From the NCBI RefSeq assembly GCF_965224175.1, contig NZ_OZ245041.1:2852001-2916000 (forward strand): 64,000 bases of DNA. The letters are read 5' to 3'. Positions 1 through 8,545 of the stretch are shown in pieces (position 1 is the first letter of the stretch; every line of letters begins with the position of its first letter). The DNA comes from Kordia sp965224175 (lineage in GTDB: Bacteria > Bacteroidota > Bacteroidia > Flavobacteriales > Flavobacteriaceae). The translations under genes and the position numbers were made by a program. The notes under the pieces were generated by a model. It saw only the letters and a program-made list of their open reading frames with translations, was not told the DNA's origin and ran no database searches.

Positions 1-727
1 ATCCAATCCAAGCTTCTATTCCTGCTCCTGCTCCTGCTGCTTCTGTAACACCAGCTTCAAAAGCTTGCGCAGTGACATTGAACGTATCACCTTCTGTTAT
101 ATTTTGTGGAGAAGATGTTGGCGACTGAATATTTGCAGTATCTACTGCATCTGTACATGTAGAAGTTACCGTTCCATTAACCACAATATCATCACCAGAA
201 CCTTCAAACCCTCCAGAGCCTCCTGTAGCTTCCGCCCAACCATAAATTCGATATGTGACCGCAGACGTATTCCCTGTTTGACTTACGGTAAATGTGACTG
301 ATTGTACACTTGTATTATCGGCAATAGCCATTTCTGCATCGATATTTGCTGCGTAGCTATCTACTGAACTTCGCAAAGCAATTCCTCTGAGCCCTGTTCC
401 TGAACGTTGCACATTGAATACCATAGTGGTTACATTAAATTGAAAACCACTATTTGGCGTAATCGTAAACTCCATGTAATCATTTCCCGAAACAGCATTT
501 GCTATGCTAGTAGTTGCCCAAGAAGTTGCATTAAATCTGTTTGCGTTGTTACTTGCCGTAAGTCCGCTACCTCTTGTGATGGTTGAGGTAGATAAATTAG
601 TATCATTTGAGTTTGATCCTGCTGAAGCTTCATTTCCTGCTAGTCCATTGAAGTCAAACGTAAGTATTTGAGCTTGTCCAATAAGACACATTAGAAAAAA
701 GAAAACTAGGGTTATTTTTTTTTTCAT
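1..727 (-). CDS. Secreted protein, N-terminal part (runs off left edge)
   Basis: Reading the minus strand from the ATG at 725-727 gives an open frame with no stop to the window edge, about 242 residues, so the C-terminus is missing. It starts MKKKITLVFFFLMCLIGQAQ, a clear Sec signal peptide ending in a Bacteroidota-style AQ cleavage site. The rest is rich in Asn, Ser, Thr and Gly and predicts beta structure, as in the N-terminal modules of large Flavobacteriaceae extracellular proteins. An Ala/Gly-rich stretch lies near the edge. No catalytic motif is visible. I infer a cell-surface or secreted protein, perhaps a T9SS substrate or lamin-tail-type extracellular protein, but the C-terminal sorting domain that would settle this lies outside the window. 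Confidence 0.75.
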   Translation of the reverse strand, partial: MKKKITLVFFFLMCLIGQAQILTFDFNGLAGNEASAGSNSNDTNLSTSTITRGSGLTASNNANRFNATSWATTSIANAVSGNDYMEFTITPNSGFQFNVTTMVFNVQRSGTGLRGIALRSSVDSYAANIDAEMAIADNTSVQSVTFTVSQTGNTSAVTYRIYGWAEATGGSGGFEGSGDDIVVNGTVTSTCTDAVDTANIQSPTSSPQNITEGDTFNVTAQAFEAGVTEAAGAGAGIEAWIG

Positions 728-832
728 TCAACTGCATTTTAAAACTTTACTAATATACTAGATTATCGGCTAATTTTCAAAAGTTGAAAAACTTGTTTCT
801 GTAAATAAATAGTTATTCTTTTGTAAACTACT

Positions 833-1303
833 ATGAAAAACGAATCTTATTCACTTATAGAAGCCAAAATAAAGTTGCAACAATTTTGTGCATATCAAGA
901 TCGTTGCCACAAGGAAGTGGTGGAAAAACTACAAAAGATGAACATGATTCCAGCAGCTATTGATGTAATTATTACAGATTTGATTCAAGAGAATTTTTTG
1001 AATGAAGAACGTTTCGCAAAAAGTTTTGCCAGAGGTAAATTTAGAATTAAAAAATGGGGGCGTATTCGTATTACTCGAGAATTAAAACTTAGAAATATTT
1101 CTAAATATAATATTGATATTGCACTGAAAGAGATTGAAGAGAGTGATTACTTAAATACACTTGATGAACTCGCTAGAAAACGCAACACTGTTGTGAGAGA
1201 GACAAATCCGTTTAAACGGAAAAAGAAAATTGCAGATTATTTATTTTATAGAGGTTGGGAAGCACATTTGGTGTACGAAAAGATTAATGAACTTGTACTG
1301 TAA
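833..1303 (+). CDS. recX: Regulatory protein RecX
   Basis: A 156-residue protein of typical RecX length and composition, made of small repeated three-helix units. Hallmarks are the motif LIQENFLNEERFAKSFARGK around residues 50-70, followed by KWGRIRITRELKLRNIS. RecX binds RecA filaments and modulates strand exchange and the SOS response in the cytoplasm. The gene stands alone: recA is not adjacent. The upstream gene is divergent, with about 105 bp between the two starts. Family assignment rests on the recognisable motif and size and is fairly secure. Confidence 0.88.
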   Translation: MKNESYSLIEAKIKLQQFCAYQDRCHKEVVEKLQKMNMIPAAIDVIITDLIQENFLNEERFAKSFARGKFRIKKWGRIRITRELKLRNISKYNIDIALKEIEESDYLNTLDELARKRNTVVRETNPFKRKKKIADYLFYRGWEAHLVYEKINELVL

Positions 1304-1372
1304 GCATAAAGTTATAAAAAAATATTCCAGTTTTTCTTAAGACATCATGCTCTCATTTTTGAGTAAAATAAT

Positions 1373-1380
1373 TAATTTTG
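1373..1380 (+). promoter_or_regulatory. Possible -7 promoter element (TAnnTTTG)
   Basis: TAATTTTG matches the Bacteroidota -7 consensus TAnnTTTG and lies 38 bp before the ATG at 1418. I see no well-spaced TTTG -33 box, so this is tentative. Confidence 0.35.
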
Positions 1381-1417
1381 TTTCCTTTTTTACAAAAACT
1401 GATTAATTTATTAAAAC

Positions 1418-2518
1418 ATGAAAAGAAAAATTACCCTTTCAATTATCTTATTATCGACTGTTTACAATCTTTTCTCTCAAGATTTTTATGCTTCTAGAAG
1501 AGATTTTTCTGATCCTAATAATTATGTACATTCTATGTTAGAATTAGATAATAATGGAAATATGATTCTAAACACGTATGACTATACAGCAACTTTCCCT
1601 GGCTTTAACGGCGTTGAAAGCTTAACATACAATAGTGATTTAGATGAAATTTATGGTATTTCTGAAGGTTTAGTTTTAGTCTATGATGTGAGTAATAATA
1701 CTGAAAGCTCATTTACGTTACCTACTTTATCTTCTGGAGATTACCAAAGTATTGTGATTGCTGAAAATAGGTTATTTGTCTCTGCCAGAGACTATTCTGA
1801 TCCGAATAATTATATTCATTCTCTTGTTGAACTGAATACAACTACTGGAAGTGCTATAAATACATATAATTTCACGAATACTTCTCTCGGTACTGAATCT
1901 ATAGAAAGCCTAGCTTACAACCCTACTACAGGAGAAATTTACGGAATAGCTGAAAATTTAATTGTAAAATATAATATCAATACACAAACTGAAAGTTCTT
2001 TTAACTTACCTACTACCTCAAATACTGATTATAAAAGTATTGTAATTGCTGATAATAGATTGTTTGTAACAAGAAGAAATTATGCAGATGCTGCTAACTA
2101 TATTTTTTCTTTGGTAGAATTAAATACAACTACAGGAAATACTATGAATTCATACGACTATACATCTTCGTTATTAGGTTTTGATTCTGTTGAAAGTTTA
2201 TCATTTAATTCGGAAACTAAAGATATTTATGGATTATCTGACACTGTAGTATTGAAATATAATATTGACACACAAGTAGAAAGTTCTTTTGATTTGCCGA
2301 GTATTACCAACGGTGACTATGGCGCAATTGTTTCTACAAAACAACCCAGTACTTTATCCGTAGATGAATTTGAAATAAGCAATAGACATCGCAAAGTAGT
2401 AAAGGTATTTAATTTACTAGGACAGGAAGTATCAAAGAATACGTTTAATGAAGTTCTCGTTGTTCTTTTCGACGATGGTTCAAGAAAAAAAGTATATAGA
2501 AAACAAGCGTTTAATTAA
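1418..2518 (+). CDS. Secreted repeat protein with T9SS-like C-terminal domain
   Basis: A 366-residue protein with a signal peptide (residues 1-21, ending NLFSQ). Residues 23 to about 310 hold three repeats with a period of exactly 96 residues, aligning RRDFSDPNNY, ARDYSDPNNY and RRNYADAANY. Within each repeat the motifs VESL.YN and EIYGIS/A recur, followed by ESSF.LP. Each unit could be two beta-propeller blades, giving a six-bladed propeller (inference). Residues 325-366 contain KVFNLLGQEV, typical of a type A type IX secretion C-terminal sorting domain in its short form. Function unknown; I infer export by T9SS and surface attachment or release. The 3' end runs into a hairpin shared with the convergent gene. 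Confidence 0.75.
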   Translation: MKRKITLSIILLSTVYNLFSQDFYASRRDFSDPNNYVHSMLELDNNGNMILNTYDYTATFPGFNGVESLTYNSDLDEIYGISEGLVLVYDVSNNTESSFTLPTLSSGDYQSIVIAENRLFVSARDYSDPNNYIHSLVELNTTTGSAINTYNFTNTSLGTESIESLAYNPTTGEIYGIAENLIVKYNINTQTESSFNLPTTSNTDYKSIVIADNRLFVTRRNYADAANYIFSLVELNTTTGNTMNSYDYTSSLLGFDSVESLSFNSETKDIYGLSDTVVLKYNIDTQVESSFDLPSITNGDYGAIVSTKQPSTLSVDEFEISNRHRKVVKVFNLLGQEVSKNTFNEVLVVLFDDGSRKKVYRKQAFN

Positions 2519-2531
2519 GCGCTTGTTTTTT
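2502..2531. terminator. Bidirectional terminator overlapping a stop codon
   Basis: Arms AACAAGCG (2502-2509) and CGCTTGTT (2520-2527) flank a 10-nt loop and are followed by a T run; the A run on the left serves the minus strand. The stop codon of the upstream gene lies in the loop, and the convergent cupin gene ends at 2530, so one hairpin probably terminates both. Confidence 0.75.
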
Positions 2532-3399
2532 AGACAATCTTATTTTTTTTATGAGTTCTAGAAATGGCTTGTTCATTTTTCCAGTCAATCCATTTTTGAC
2601 CTTTCATTCTTCGCATGAGGTTGTCATAATGCCTCATGATGAATAAATTATAAACCGCTTTCCCAAAGTTTTTAGGATTTCTAGCAATAGCACGTAAACT
2701 CATAGAAAAACCTGGTGTTAGGTATTTCATGTAATGCCAATATCCTTCTGGCATGTATAGGATATTTCCGTGTTCTAATTCTGTGATGTATCCTTTTGCT
2801 TTTTGTAGTGCTGGCCATTTTTCAAAGTCAGGATTGGAGAAGTCAATATCTTCACGAACAATTAGAGAATGTGGTATTTTATATAAAAATTTATTTTGTT
2901 TTTGATCAAATAGAATGCACTGTTTTTTTCCTTCAAAGTGAAAATGAAAGATGTTTGCTAAATCTATATCATAATGCATGAAGGTATGAGAATTTGTTCC
3001 TCCAAAGAACAACATTGGTAAGGACTTCATCAATTTTAATCCAAAGTTAGGATATGAAAAGTCATCTTGAAGCGAAGGAATTTCTTTAAGAATATTCCAA
3101 AGAAAGATACGATATTTTGTCGGCTCGCGTTTCAGCAAATCAACATATTCTGCCATTTTCATTTTGGCATGTGGTTCGTTGAAACCATCTTTATAATCTA
3201 CAGGTCTATCGTCATAAAGTGGCACTTCTTTATCGCCCGCAATTTCTTTCATATAATCTAAACTCCATTTGGTATATGCAGGCCAATCTTCAATAAAACG
3301 TTCTATCACCACAGGTTTTTGTGGCTTGAAGTAGTTTTTTATAAAATCTTCTTTGGTAATCGTTTTAACCCTTGGAATTTCTTGCAGATTCAATTTCAA
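2530..3399 (-). CDS. Cupin-like / JmjC-type Fe(II) oxygenase candidate
   Basis: A 289-residue protein of the cupin_8/JmjC-like family. The N-terminal half has the usual motif KPVVIERFIEDWPAYTKWS (about 28-46). The metal-binding facial triad is visible as H142-x-D144 (HYD, after SHTFM) and a distal His at 222 in MPEGYWHYM. These are the residues expected of an Fe(II)/2-oxoglutarate-dependent hydroxylase. Bacterial relatives include ribosomal-protein and peptide hydroxylases, but the substrate here is unknown. It is convergent with the gene before it and precedes a separate terminator-bounded biotin unit, so it is probably a single-gene transcript. Confidence is high for the fold and low for the substrate. 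Confidence 0.8.
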   Translation of the reverse strand: MKLNLQEIPRVKTITKEDFIKNYFKPQKPVVIERFIEDWPAYTKWSLDYMKEIAGDKEVPLYDDRPVDYKDGFNEPHAKMKMAEYVDLLKREPTKYRIFLWNILKEIPSLQDDFSYPNFGLKLMKSLPMLFFGGTNSHTFMHYDIDLANIFHFHFEGKKQCILFDQKQNKFLYKIPHSLIVREDIDFSNPDFEKWPALQKAKGYITELEHGNILYMPEGYWHYMKYLTPGFSMSLRAIARNPKNFGKAVYNLFIMRHYDNLMRRMKGQKWIDWKNEQAISRTHKKNKIV

Positions 3400-3461
3400 A
3401 ATTCTAACGTTTATTCTAGCTAAGTTAATAAATTGTTATGAAAAAATATTTTTAAAGCTAA

Positions 3462-3489
3462 AAAAAGAGCTCATTTCTGAGCCCTTTTT
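3462..3489 (-). terminator. Terminator of bioB
   Basis: On the minus strand a 12-bp stem with a single G-T wobble closes on a GAAA tetraloop (loop 3474-3477) and runs into a T tract. It lies 20 bp past the bioB stop. Confidence 0.85.
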
Positions 3490-3508
3490 ATGTCAATTTT
3501 GGTACTCT

Positions 3509-4618
3509 TTATTGTTTTTTCTCTAATACCGCTGCTTTTTTCTTTTCTTTTGCTTCTTCGTTTCGCTCTATTTTATGATCTGGTCGTGACCATTTTGGCT
3601 TTTCTCCGAGTGCTTGGTATTGTGAATCTTCTGCTTCTACCGTTTGTGGCTGCACTTTTTTTGTAAATGGTTTTTGAGGATTTAATCCTAACATTTTAAA
3701 CATTTTCATGTCTTCATTTACGTCTGGATTTGGTGTCGTTAGTAATTTATCTCCAGCAAAGATTGAGTTTGCACCTGCAAAGAAACACATTGCTTGTCCT
3801 TCACGACTCATACTTGTTCTTCCTGCTGATAAACGCACCTGCGTTTCTGGCATTACAATTCTAGTTGTCGCTACCATTCGAATCATTTCCCAGATTTCTA
3901 CAGGTTTTTCATTTTCTAATGGCGTTCCATCTACAGCTACTAATGCATTGATTGGTACAGATTCTGGTTGCGGATTTAGTGTAGCAAGTGCTACTAACAT
4001 TCCTGCTCTATCTTCTACAGATTCTCCCATTCCAATGATTCCACCACTACAAACCGTTACATTCGTTTTACGAACATTATCGATTGTTTCTAAACGATCT
4101 TCATAACCACGCGTTGAGATGACTTCTTTATAGTATTCTTCTGAAGAATCTAAATTATGATTGTATGCGTATAATCCAGCTTCTGCTAAACGTTGTGCTT
4201 GATTTTCTGTTACCATTCCTAGCGTACAGCAAACTTCCATATCTAATTTATTGATGGTACGAACCATTTCTAGCACTTGATCAAATTCTGGTCCGTCTTT
4301 TACATTACGCCAAGCTGCTCCCATACAAACACGTGAGCTTCCTGATGATTTTGCACGTAATGCTTGTGCTTTTACTTGCGAAACGGACATTAAATCGTTT
4401 CCTTCAATATCGGTATGATAGCGTGCTGCTTGTGGACAATATCCGCAATCTTCTGGACAACCGCCCGTTTTTATAGATAGTAATGTAGACACTTGTACTG
4501 TATTAGGATCGTGATGAACTCTGTGTACAGTTGCTGCTTCATATAGCAATTCCATCATTGGTTTATTGTAAATCGCAATGATTTCTTCTTTAGTCCAATT
4601 GTGTCGTATGTTGCTCAT
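3509..4618 (-). CDS. bioB: Biotin synthase BioB
   Basis: A 369-residue radical-SAM enzyme that inserts sulfur into dethiobiotin to form biotin. The [4Fe-4S] motif is C54-x3-C58-x2-C61 in GGCPEDCGYCPQAARY. Other hallmarks are the NHNLD motif, GGIIGMGE and AGRTSMSREGQAMCFFAGANSIFAGDKLLTT. After the conserved core, about 40 residues form a Lys/Glu-rich tail (SRPDHKIERNEEAKEKKKA) that is longer than in the E. coli enzyme. The gene lies 28 bp downstream of a small membrane protein whose paralogue lies directly upstream of bioF. The bioFDA genes are about 12 kb away, so the pathway is split into two units. Confidence 0.97.
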   Translation of the reverse strand: MSNIRHNWTKEEIIAIYNKPMMELLYEAATVHRVHHDPNTVQVSTLLSIKTGGCPEDCGYCPQAARYHTDIEGNDLMSVSQVKAQALRAKSSGSSRVCMGAAWRNVKDGPEFDQVLEMVRTINKLDMEVCCTLGMVTENQAQRLAEAGLYAYNHNLDSSEEYYKEVISTRGYEDRLETIDNVRKTNVTVCSGGIIGMGESVEDRAGMLVALATLNPQPESVPINALVAVDGTPLENEKPVEIWEMIRMVATTRIVMPETQVRLSAGRTSMSREGQAMCFFAGANSIFAGDKLLTTPNPDVNEDMKMFKMLGLNPQKPFTKKVQPQTVEAEDSQYQALGEKPKWSRPDHKIERNEEAKEKKKAAVLEKKQ

Positions 4619-4646
4619 AAAAAAGTTTATTTGGTGACAAAAATAG

Positions 4647-5129
4647 TTATATCCATTTAGATTCTGCTTCTGTTGCGTCTAAAATATCAATTTTTAATAT
4701 TTCTGCGATGTGTTTTGCTACTTTAAGCGCATCTTCTTTACTTGTTGTTGCATAGGCTTTGATACGATGGTTTCCATTGTAAAATAAGTTTAACACAATG
4801 ATGTTATCCGTCATTTCTGTTACTCCAGTAAAATCTTGAATTATTGTCGTTTCGGTAGTACTAAATACTGAAACATATTCTATTTCTGGAAGATTTTCCC
4901 ATGTACCAAATCGAAATCCAAAAGTATCTAAAAATGTTCTATACTGCCTTGTATCTAATTTTATTTCAGATCCATCTCTGTTAAAAAACAAGATCGATAC
5001 AACACAAAAAATAAATCCTAATAAATTTCCAAAAAATATAGCAATAATACCAACTAAAAAAAAGCCTATACCAAAAACAAAGCGTAAGGCTGGCACTTTT
5101 CTTTTGAAGACGATTTTATTATTTTTCAT
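4647..5129 (-). CDS. Small membrane protein upstream of bioB (paralogue of the bioF-linked protein)
   Basis: I start at the internal ATG 5127-5129 (MKNNKIVFKRK), giving 160 residues; an in-frame upstream start would add 24 residues that look like leader DNA. Residues about 15-48 form a hydrophobic hairpin (RFVFGIGFFLVGIIAIFFGN, then LLGFIFCVVSILFF), probably two membrane segments. A cytoplasmic domain of about 105 residues follows, containing W.NLPEIEYVSVF, NLFYNGNHRIKAY and a C-terminal KIDILDATEAESKWI. The same blocks occur in the protein at 19451-19951, which overlaps bioF. Function unknown; the repeated linkage suggests a biotin-related accessory role (inference). Confidence 0.75.
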   Translation of the reverse strand: MKNNKIVFKRKVPALRFVFGIGFFLVGIIAIFFGNLLGFIFCVVSILFFNRDGSEIKLDTRQYRTFLDTFGFRFGTWENLPEIEYVSVFSTTETTIIQDFTGVTEMTDNIIVLNLFYNGNHRIKAYATTSKEDALKVAKHIAEILKIDILDATEAESKWI

Positions 5130-5416
5130 TGATGAAGTCAGTAAATAGTTTGTAAAATTTTGATTCGAATTTATAGCAAATATCTGCTTTCTGTTTCTCA
5201 AAAGTTATGGAAGGAATAGTGAATAATAGTATGCATGGAAAACGTAATTGTAGCCTCATAACTTATGATTTCTTGTAAATATAGCTATTTGACGTAAAAA
5301 GAAAAATTACGTTACAGTCGTTATGATTTTCCTCTAACTTCTTGTAACGTAATTTTAAAATACTAATAAGATAACTTCAATTCACTTTATACATGTATTA
5401 AAGTTTATTATTGTGA

Positions 5417-5581
5417 CTAACCGCAACGTAAGGCACCAGTTTCGCAGAAAATATCTGTTGGCGGTTCTCCAGTTATGCATTCAGTAACTGTGTTGAATAC
5501 ACTTCCTCCAGTAACTTTCTTCGCATGAAAGTTAGAGATCACTTCTTTGTTGATTTCTAATTTCTTTAATGACTTTTTCAT
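5417..5581 (-). CDS. GG-leader precursor peptide P1 (54 aa, 3 Cys)
   Basis: A small gene, ATG at 5579-5581 and TAG at 5417-5419. The leader MKKSLKKLEINKEVISNF resembles the Bacteroidota class I lanthipeptide-type leader, ends in Gly25-Gly26, and is followed by a 28-residue core with Cys35, Cys46 and Cys53. The first 14 residues match peptide P3 (7920-8072) except for one position, and about 150 bp of upstream DNA is also nearly identical, while the cores share little. The GG site suggests cleavage on export by a C39-type peptidase transporter, which is not in the window. Whether the core is dehydrated/cyclised or acts as a signal is unknown. Confidence 0.75.
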   Translation of the reverse strand: MKKSLKKLEINKEVISNFHAKKVTGGSVFNTVTECITGEPPTDIFCETGALRCG

Positions 5582-5735
5582 CTTTAAATATTTTTAATAA
5601 CCTACCTACTCTGTTAACGATTTTCGGCTTCCTCGTACATGAAATTGGTAACAATTGTTTTTTGATTTCGAATACGAATGTCAGGCATTAAAATTGTTAA
5701 AAAAAGGAATGTTTCACGACTTTAAACAAAATAGG
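5540..5735. repeat. Duplicated promoter-leader block, copy 1
   Basis: This block covers the start of peptide P1 and about 150 bp upstream. It is nearly identical to 8030-8225, with shared runs such as CTGTTAACGATTTTCG and GATTTCGAATACGAAT. The latter contains a TTCG-n4-CGAA inverted repeat about 86 bp before the start codon. It probably carries the promoter and a shared operator. Confidence 0.8.
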
Positions 5736-5741
5736 GTACAA

Positions 5742-5769
5742 AAAAAGTCTTGAAATTTCAAGACTTTTT
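5742..5769. terminator. Terminator after peptide P2
   Basis: A perfect 28-bp palindrome, AAAAAGTCTTGAAA joined to its complement, sits 21 bp past the P2 stop. The T run on either side makes it usable in both directions; on the minus strand it separates P2 from the P1 promoter. Confidence 0.75.
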
Positions 5770-5790
5770 ATCAGTGTATTGATTCCTGTT

Positions 5791-5979
5791 TTAAAAAGGA
5801 CTGGAATCACAATTGCCATATGTTAAATTAGGATCATCTGTATCACCTAAATCCTCTTTATCTCCATTTACAGAATCTGTAGGAATGCTAGATCCTCCTT
5901 TAATATTGTACATTGTTCTTGTGTTCATTTTTGACACAATTACTTTTCTTAAACTGATTTTACTCAATTGCTTTTTCAT
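5791..5979 (-). CDS. GG-leader precursor peptide P2 (62 aa, 1 Cys)
   Basis: I use the internal ATG at 5977-5979 (MKKQLSKISLRKVIVSK) because it gives the standard leader; a start at 6033 would add 18 untypical residues. The leader ends at Gly28-Gly29. The core is acidic and rich in Ser, Thr and Asp, with one Cys at position 57 near the C-terminus (YGNCDSSPF). It lies about 100 bp downstream of, and on the same strand as, the TPR-AraC regulator at 6083-7696. An inverted repeat (CTATTT-n6-AAATAG, 6048-6065) lies about 70 bp before the start, the same distance as the palindromes at 13.7-15.5 kb, though the sequence differs. Function unknown. Confidence 0.65.
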   Translation of the reverse strand: MKKQLSKISLRKVIVSKMNTRTMYNIKGGSSIPTDSVNGDKEDLGDTDDPNLTYGNCDSSPF

Positions 5980-6082
5980 ATTATAAATGTTTTTTGTTAA
6001 CGAATCGAAGATAGATTGAGATTCTAAATTCACAAAAATATTATACCCTATTTCAGTTAAAATAGTGAGTCCGTTTCTTACT

Positions 6083-7696
6083 CTAAACTTCTATTTTATT
6101 GAGTTGTTTGATATAGTACGATGGATTTAATCCAGTTTCTTTCTTAAAGTGTTTTACGAACGAATCTGTGCTTTTATAACCAATTTCTGTAGCAATTCCT
6201 TTGATAGAAAACATTCTAAATTTTTCATCATTTTTTAATCTTTTTAAAACATACTCAATACGTAAATCGTTTATATACTCATTAAAACTTTTCTCCTTGT
6301 ACGTATTAATAATTTGTGAAATATATGTACTATTTGTTTTCGTTTTCTTTGCTATAGAATGCAAGTTACATGAAGACTTTAAGAAGTATTCTTGTGCTTC
6401 TAATTTGTCTAATCGAACAAGAATGTTTTTTATTTTATCATCATCTAAACGAATATTTTTCTCAGTGCTTTTAGCTTTTTTAGAACTGATGCTTTTTTTA
6501 CTCGTTTCTAATGTTGAAATTTTTTCAATGAGTACATTAAACTTTGTTTTATTTTCTTTTTGTTTTTTGATGTATAAAAGTAACGTTAGAAGAAATGCCA
6601 TTGCCACTAGTAAAATTCCCCATAACATATAATTTATGGTTTGTTTTTGTGCTTTTCCATGATGCTGTAATGCTGCTATTTTAGACAAGAGATTATTAAT
6701 ATCTTTTTCATAAAATTTATCGATAGCAACATCTTTACCTTTACGCGCTATATCTTTTAGTAACATTGCTTTTTCTCGCAGTGTAGAAGCTTCTTTGTAA
6801 TTTCCTTTTTTCTGATAACAATCTGCCAGTAAACTATATGTCTGTATTACGTTATCTTTTTGTTGATCTTCTTTTTTTATGATTTCTGTTGAATACAATA
6901 ATTCTTGAATGGCCTCTTCATATTTTCCTTGATCGTAAAAACACCTCGCTATGGCAAGATTAGCGTTTATAGTTTGCAAAAAAGAGCCTGCTATTTTGCC
7001 TTTTTTTAGAATGCCTTTACATTTATTTAGATACTGAAAAGCTTTATCCCATTGTTTTTTATAGTGATAGTATTTTCCTTTTTTGATATATAAATCTACA
7101 AGACCTGCTTGATAGTCTAGCTTTTTTGCTAACTGAATTCCTAATTCCATGTGAAGGAACATATCATCGTAGTCATCTTTTGCCATGAAAGCATCACAGA
7201 CAGTGGTTAATAACTGTACATGTCTTTTTTTATTTCTAAATGACGTTTTATCTATCAAATTCAATGCATACAAAGAAAAATTGACAGCATCTTCTTTTTT
7301 ATTGATAGAAGGCAAAAAGGCGATTAATCCTGAGTAAGCGATTAATTCTTGCTCAACATTTTCATTTCTTTTTGCAAGTTCTAGTGCATTATAATACGCT
7401 TCAAGTACTTTTTCACTTTTTCCACTGTAGAGGTATGACTTGCCTAATTTCGCATACGAACTGAATAGTAAATCATCGTTTCCTGTTTCTTTGGCAAGCA
7501 CGATTGCATCTAAAAAAAAGGTTATACTTTCTTGATAGCTTCCTTGCTTTTGTAGACTAAACCCTTGATTTATATAGTGCTGAAGTGTTTGTTCTTTGAT
7601 TTCTTCTGTGTAGTTTGCCTGTTGTGAGAATGAATTATATCTTGTAAAAAGAAGAAGAATTCCTAATAGAATAATTCGTGCTATTTTTTTATTCAT
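6083..7696 (-). CDS. TPR-transmembrane-AraC/HTH regulator 1
   Basis: A 537-residue one-component regulator. Residues 1-25 are a signal peptide (ILLGILLLFTRYNSFSQQ). Residues about 40-330 hold tetratricopeptide repeats (QGSYQESITFFLDAI, QGKYEEAIQELL, KGNYKEASTLREKA). A membrane segment spans 355-376, then a basic linker and a C-terminal AraC-type double helix-turn-helix (about 420-535) ending in GFKxSxSFVKHFKKETGLNPSYY-like sequence. The implied topology is periplasmic TPR and cytoplasmic DNA-binding domain. TPR domains commonly bind peptides, and peptide genes P2 and P3 flank this gene, so I infer a peptide-sensing activator. Two close relatives lie at 11951 and 60127, each also beside such peptides. 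Confidence 0.85.
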   Translation of the reverse strand: MNKKIARIILLGILLLFTRYNSFSQQANYTEEIKEQTLQHYINQGFSLQKQGSYQESITFFLDAIVLAKETGNDDLLFSSYAKLGKSYLYSGKSEKVLEAYYNALELAKRNENVEQELIAYSGLIAFLPSINKKEDAVNFSLYALNLIDKTSFRNKKRHVQLLTTVCDAFMAKDDYDDMFLHMELGIQLAKKLDYQAGLVDLYIKKGKYYHYKKQWDKAFQYLNKCKGILKKGKIAGSFLQTINANLAIARCFYDQGKYEEAIQELLYSTEIIKKEDQQKDNVIQTYSLLADCYQKKGNYKEASTLREKAMLLKDIARKGKDVAIDKFYEKDINNLLSKIAALQHHGKAQKQTINYMLWGILLVAMAFLLTLLLYIKKQKENKTKFNVLIEKISTLETSKKSISSKKAKSTEKNIRLDDDKIKNILVRLDKLEAQEYFLKSSCNLHSIAKKTKTNSTYISQIINTYKEKSFNEYINDLRIEYVLKRLKNDEKFRMFSIKGIATEIGYKSTDSFVKHFKKETGLNPSYYIKQLNKIEV

Positions 7697-7919
7697 GTAT
7701 TAAATGGAAAAAGATAATTTGATATTGACTACAAAATAATCATATTAATCTTACAACCATCAATCACATGAATTTTTAATTTGAATTTAACGCAGTTATA
7801 GTAATAAAAAATGCGCTACAAAAGAAAAAGTAAGTACTTATACAACTTTTCCTTTCGCAACGCGATTTCTAAAATTTCCTGCTAAAGCAATACATACAGG
7901 AAGTTTTGTGTTTAATTAA

Positions 7920-8072
7920 TTACCATTCTTGGCAACCTATTCCACCTTCCCATTCTGGAGTAGAGTTACACATAAGATCAGTTGGACCACAGTGTCCACC
8001 AATTACTTGGTCTACATCTAACTTTGTAACTACTTCTTTGTTGATCTGTAATTTTTTTAATGACTTTTTCAT
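7920..8072 (-). CDS. GG-leader precursor peptide P3 (50 aa, 3 Cys)
   Basis: I start at the ATG at 8070-8072 (MKKSLKKLQINKEVVTKL); an upstream in-frame start at 8144 would lie inside the conserved promoter block. The leader ends Gly25-Gly26. The 24-residue core HCGPTDLMCNSTPEW... has Cys28, Cys35 and Cys47. It matches P1 in leader, upstream DNA, size and number of Cys but not in core sequence. It lies about 220 bp upstream of the TPR-AraC regulator on the same strand. I infer secretion through a GG-peptidase exporter; the mature form and activity are unknown. Confidence 0.75.
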   Translation of the reverse strand: MKKSLKKLQINKEVVTKLDVDQVIGGHCGPTDLMCNSTPEWEGGIGCQEW

Positions 8073-8225
8073 TTTTGTATATTTTAATAACCTGCCTACT
8101 CTGTTAACGATTTTCGACTTCCTCGTACATGAAATTGATAACAATTGTTCTTTGATTTCGAATACGAATTTCAGGCATTGAAATTGTTAAAAAAAGGAAG
8201 GTATCACGACTTTAAATGAAATAGT
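8030..8225. repeat. Duplicated promoter-leader block, copy 2
   Basis: Second copy of the block at 5540-5735, covering the P3 start and about 150 bp upstream. Differences are scattered single bases. The TTCG-n4-CGAA inverted repeat is conserved at the same distance (about 85 bp) from the ATG. Confidence 0.8.
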
Positions 8226-8494
8226 GTTATTCAAAGATTGAAGATATTTAGAATATTAAAAATGACGAATTTCTTCTAAAAACAAGATGAATTCGTTCAT
8301 TTACAAAGATGATTTTTTAATTCAAAAAACAACACAAATAACTAAAATGCAAAGCTTTAAACTAAAGTAGATTCTCTTTTTTCATGTTTTACACAAAAAA
8401 ATACAACTATAGTTATCACACACTATTTCAAAGAAATTAGGTTTTACTTTTTTGCGTAAAAAAGTGTAGTGTTTACTATTTACTATATAGCATA
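8226..8494. other. Intergenic stretch without recognisable gene
   Basis: AT-rich DNA between the P3 promoter block and the flotillin terminator. I see no GG-leader peptide, RNA gene or clear inverted repeat in it. Confidence 0.5.
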
Positions 8495-8522
8495 AAAAAA
8501 TCCGCCTTTGAGCGGATTTTTT
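8495..8522 (-). terminator. Terminator of the flotillin gene
   Basis: An A/T-flanked stem, ATCCGC paired with GCGGAT around a 6-nt loop, followed on the minus strand by a T run, 24 bp past the flotillin stop. Confidence 0.85.
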
Positions 8523-8545
8523 ATTTGTATTATAGAATGTTGTTT

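Noticed and set aside
65..301. A 78-codon plus-strand frame at the left edge
   Set aside because: Antisense to the signal-peptide protein on the minus strand; Cys/Ser-rich shadow with no homology.
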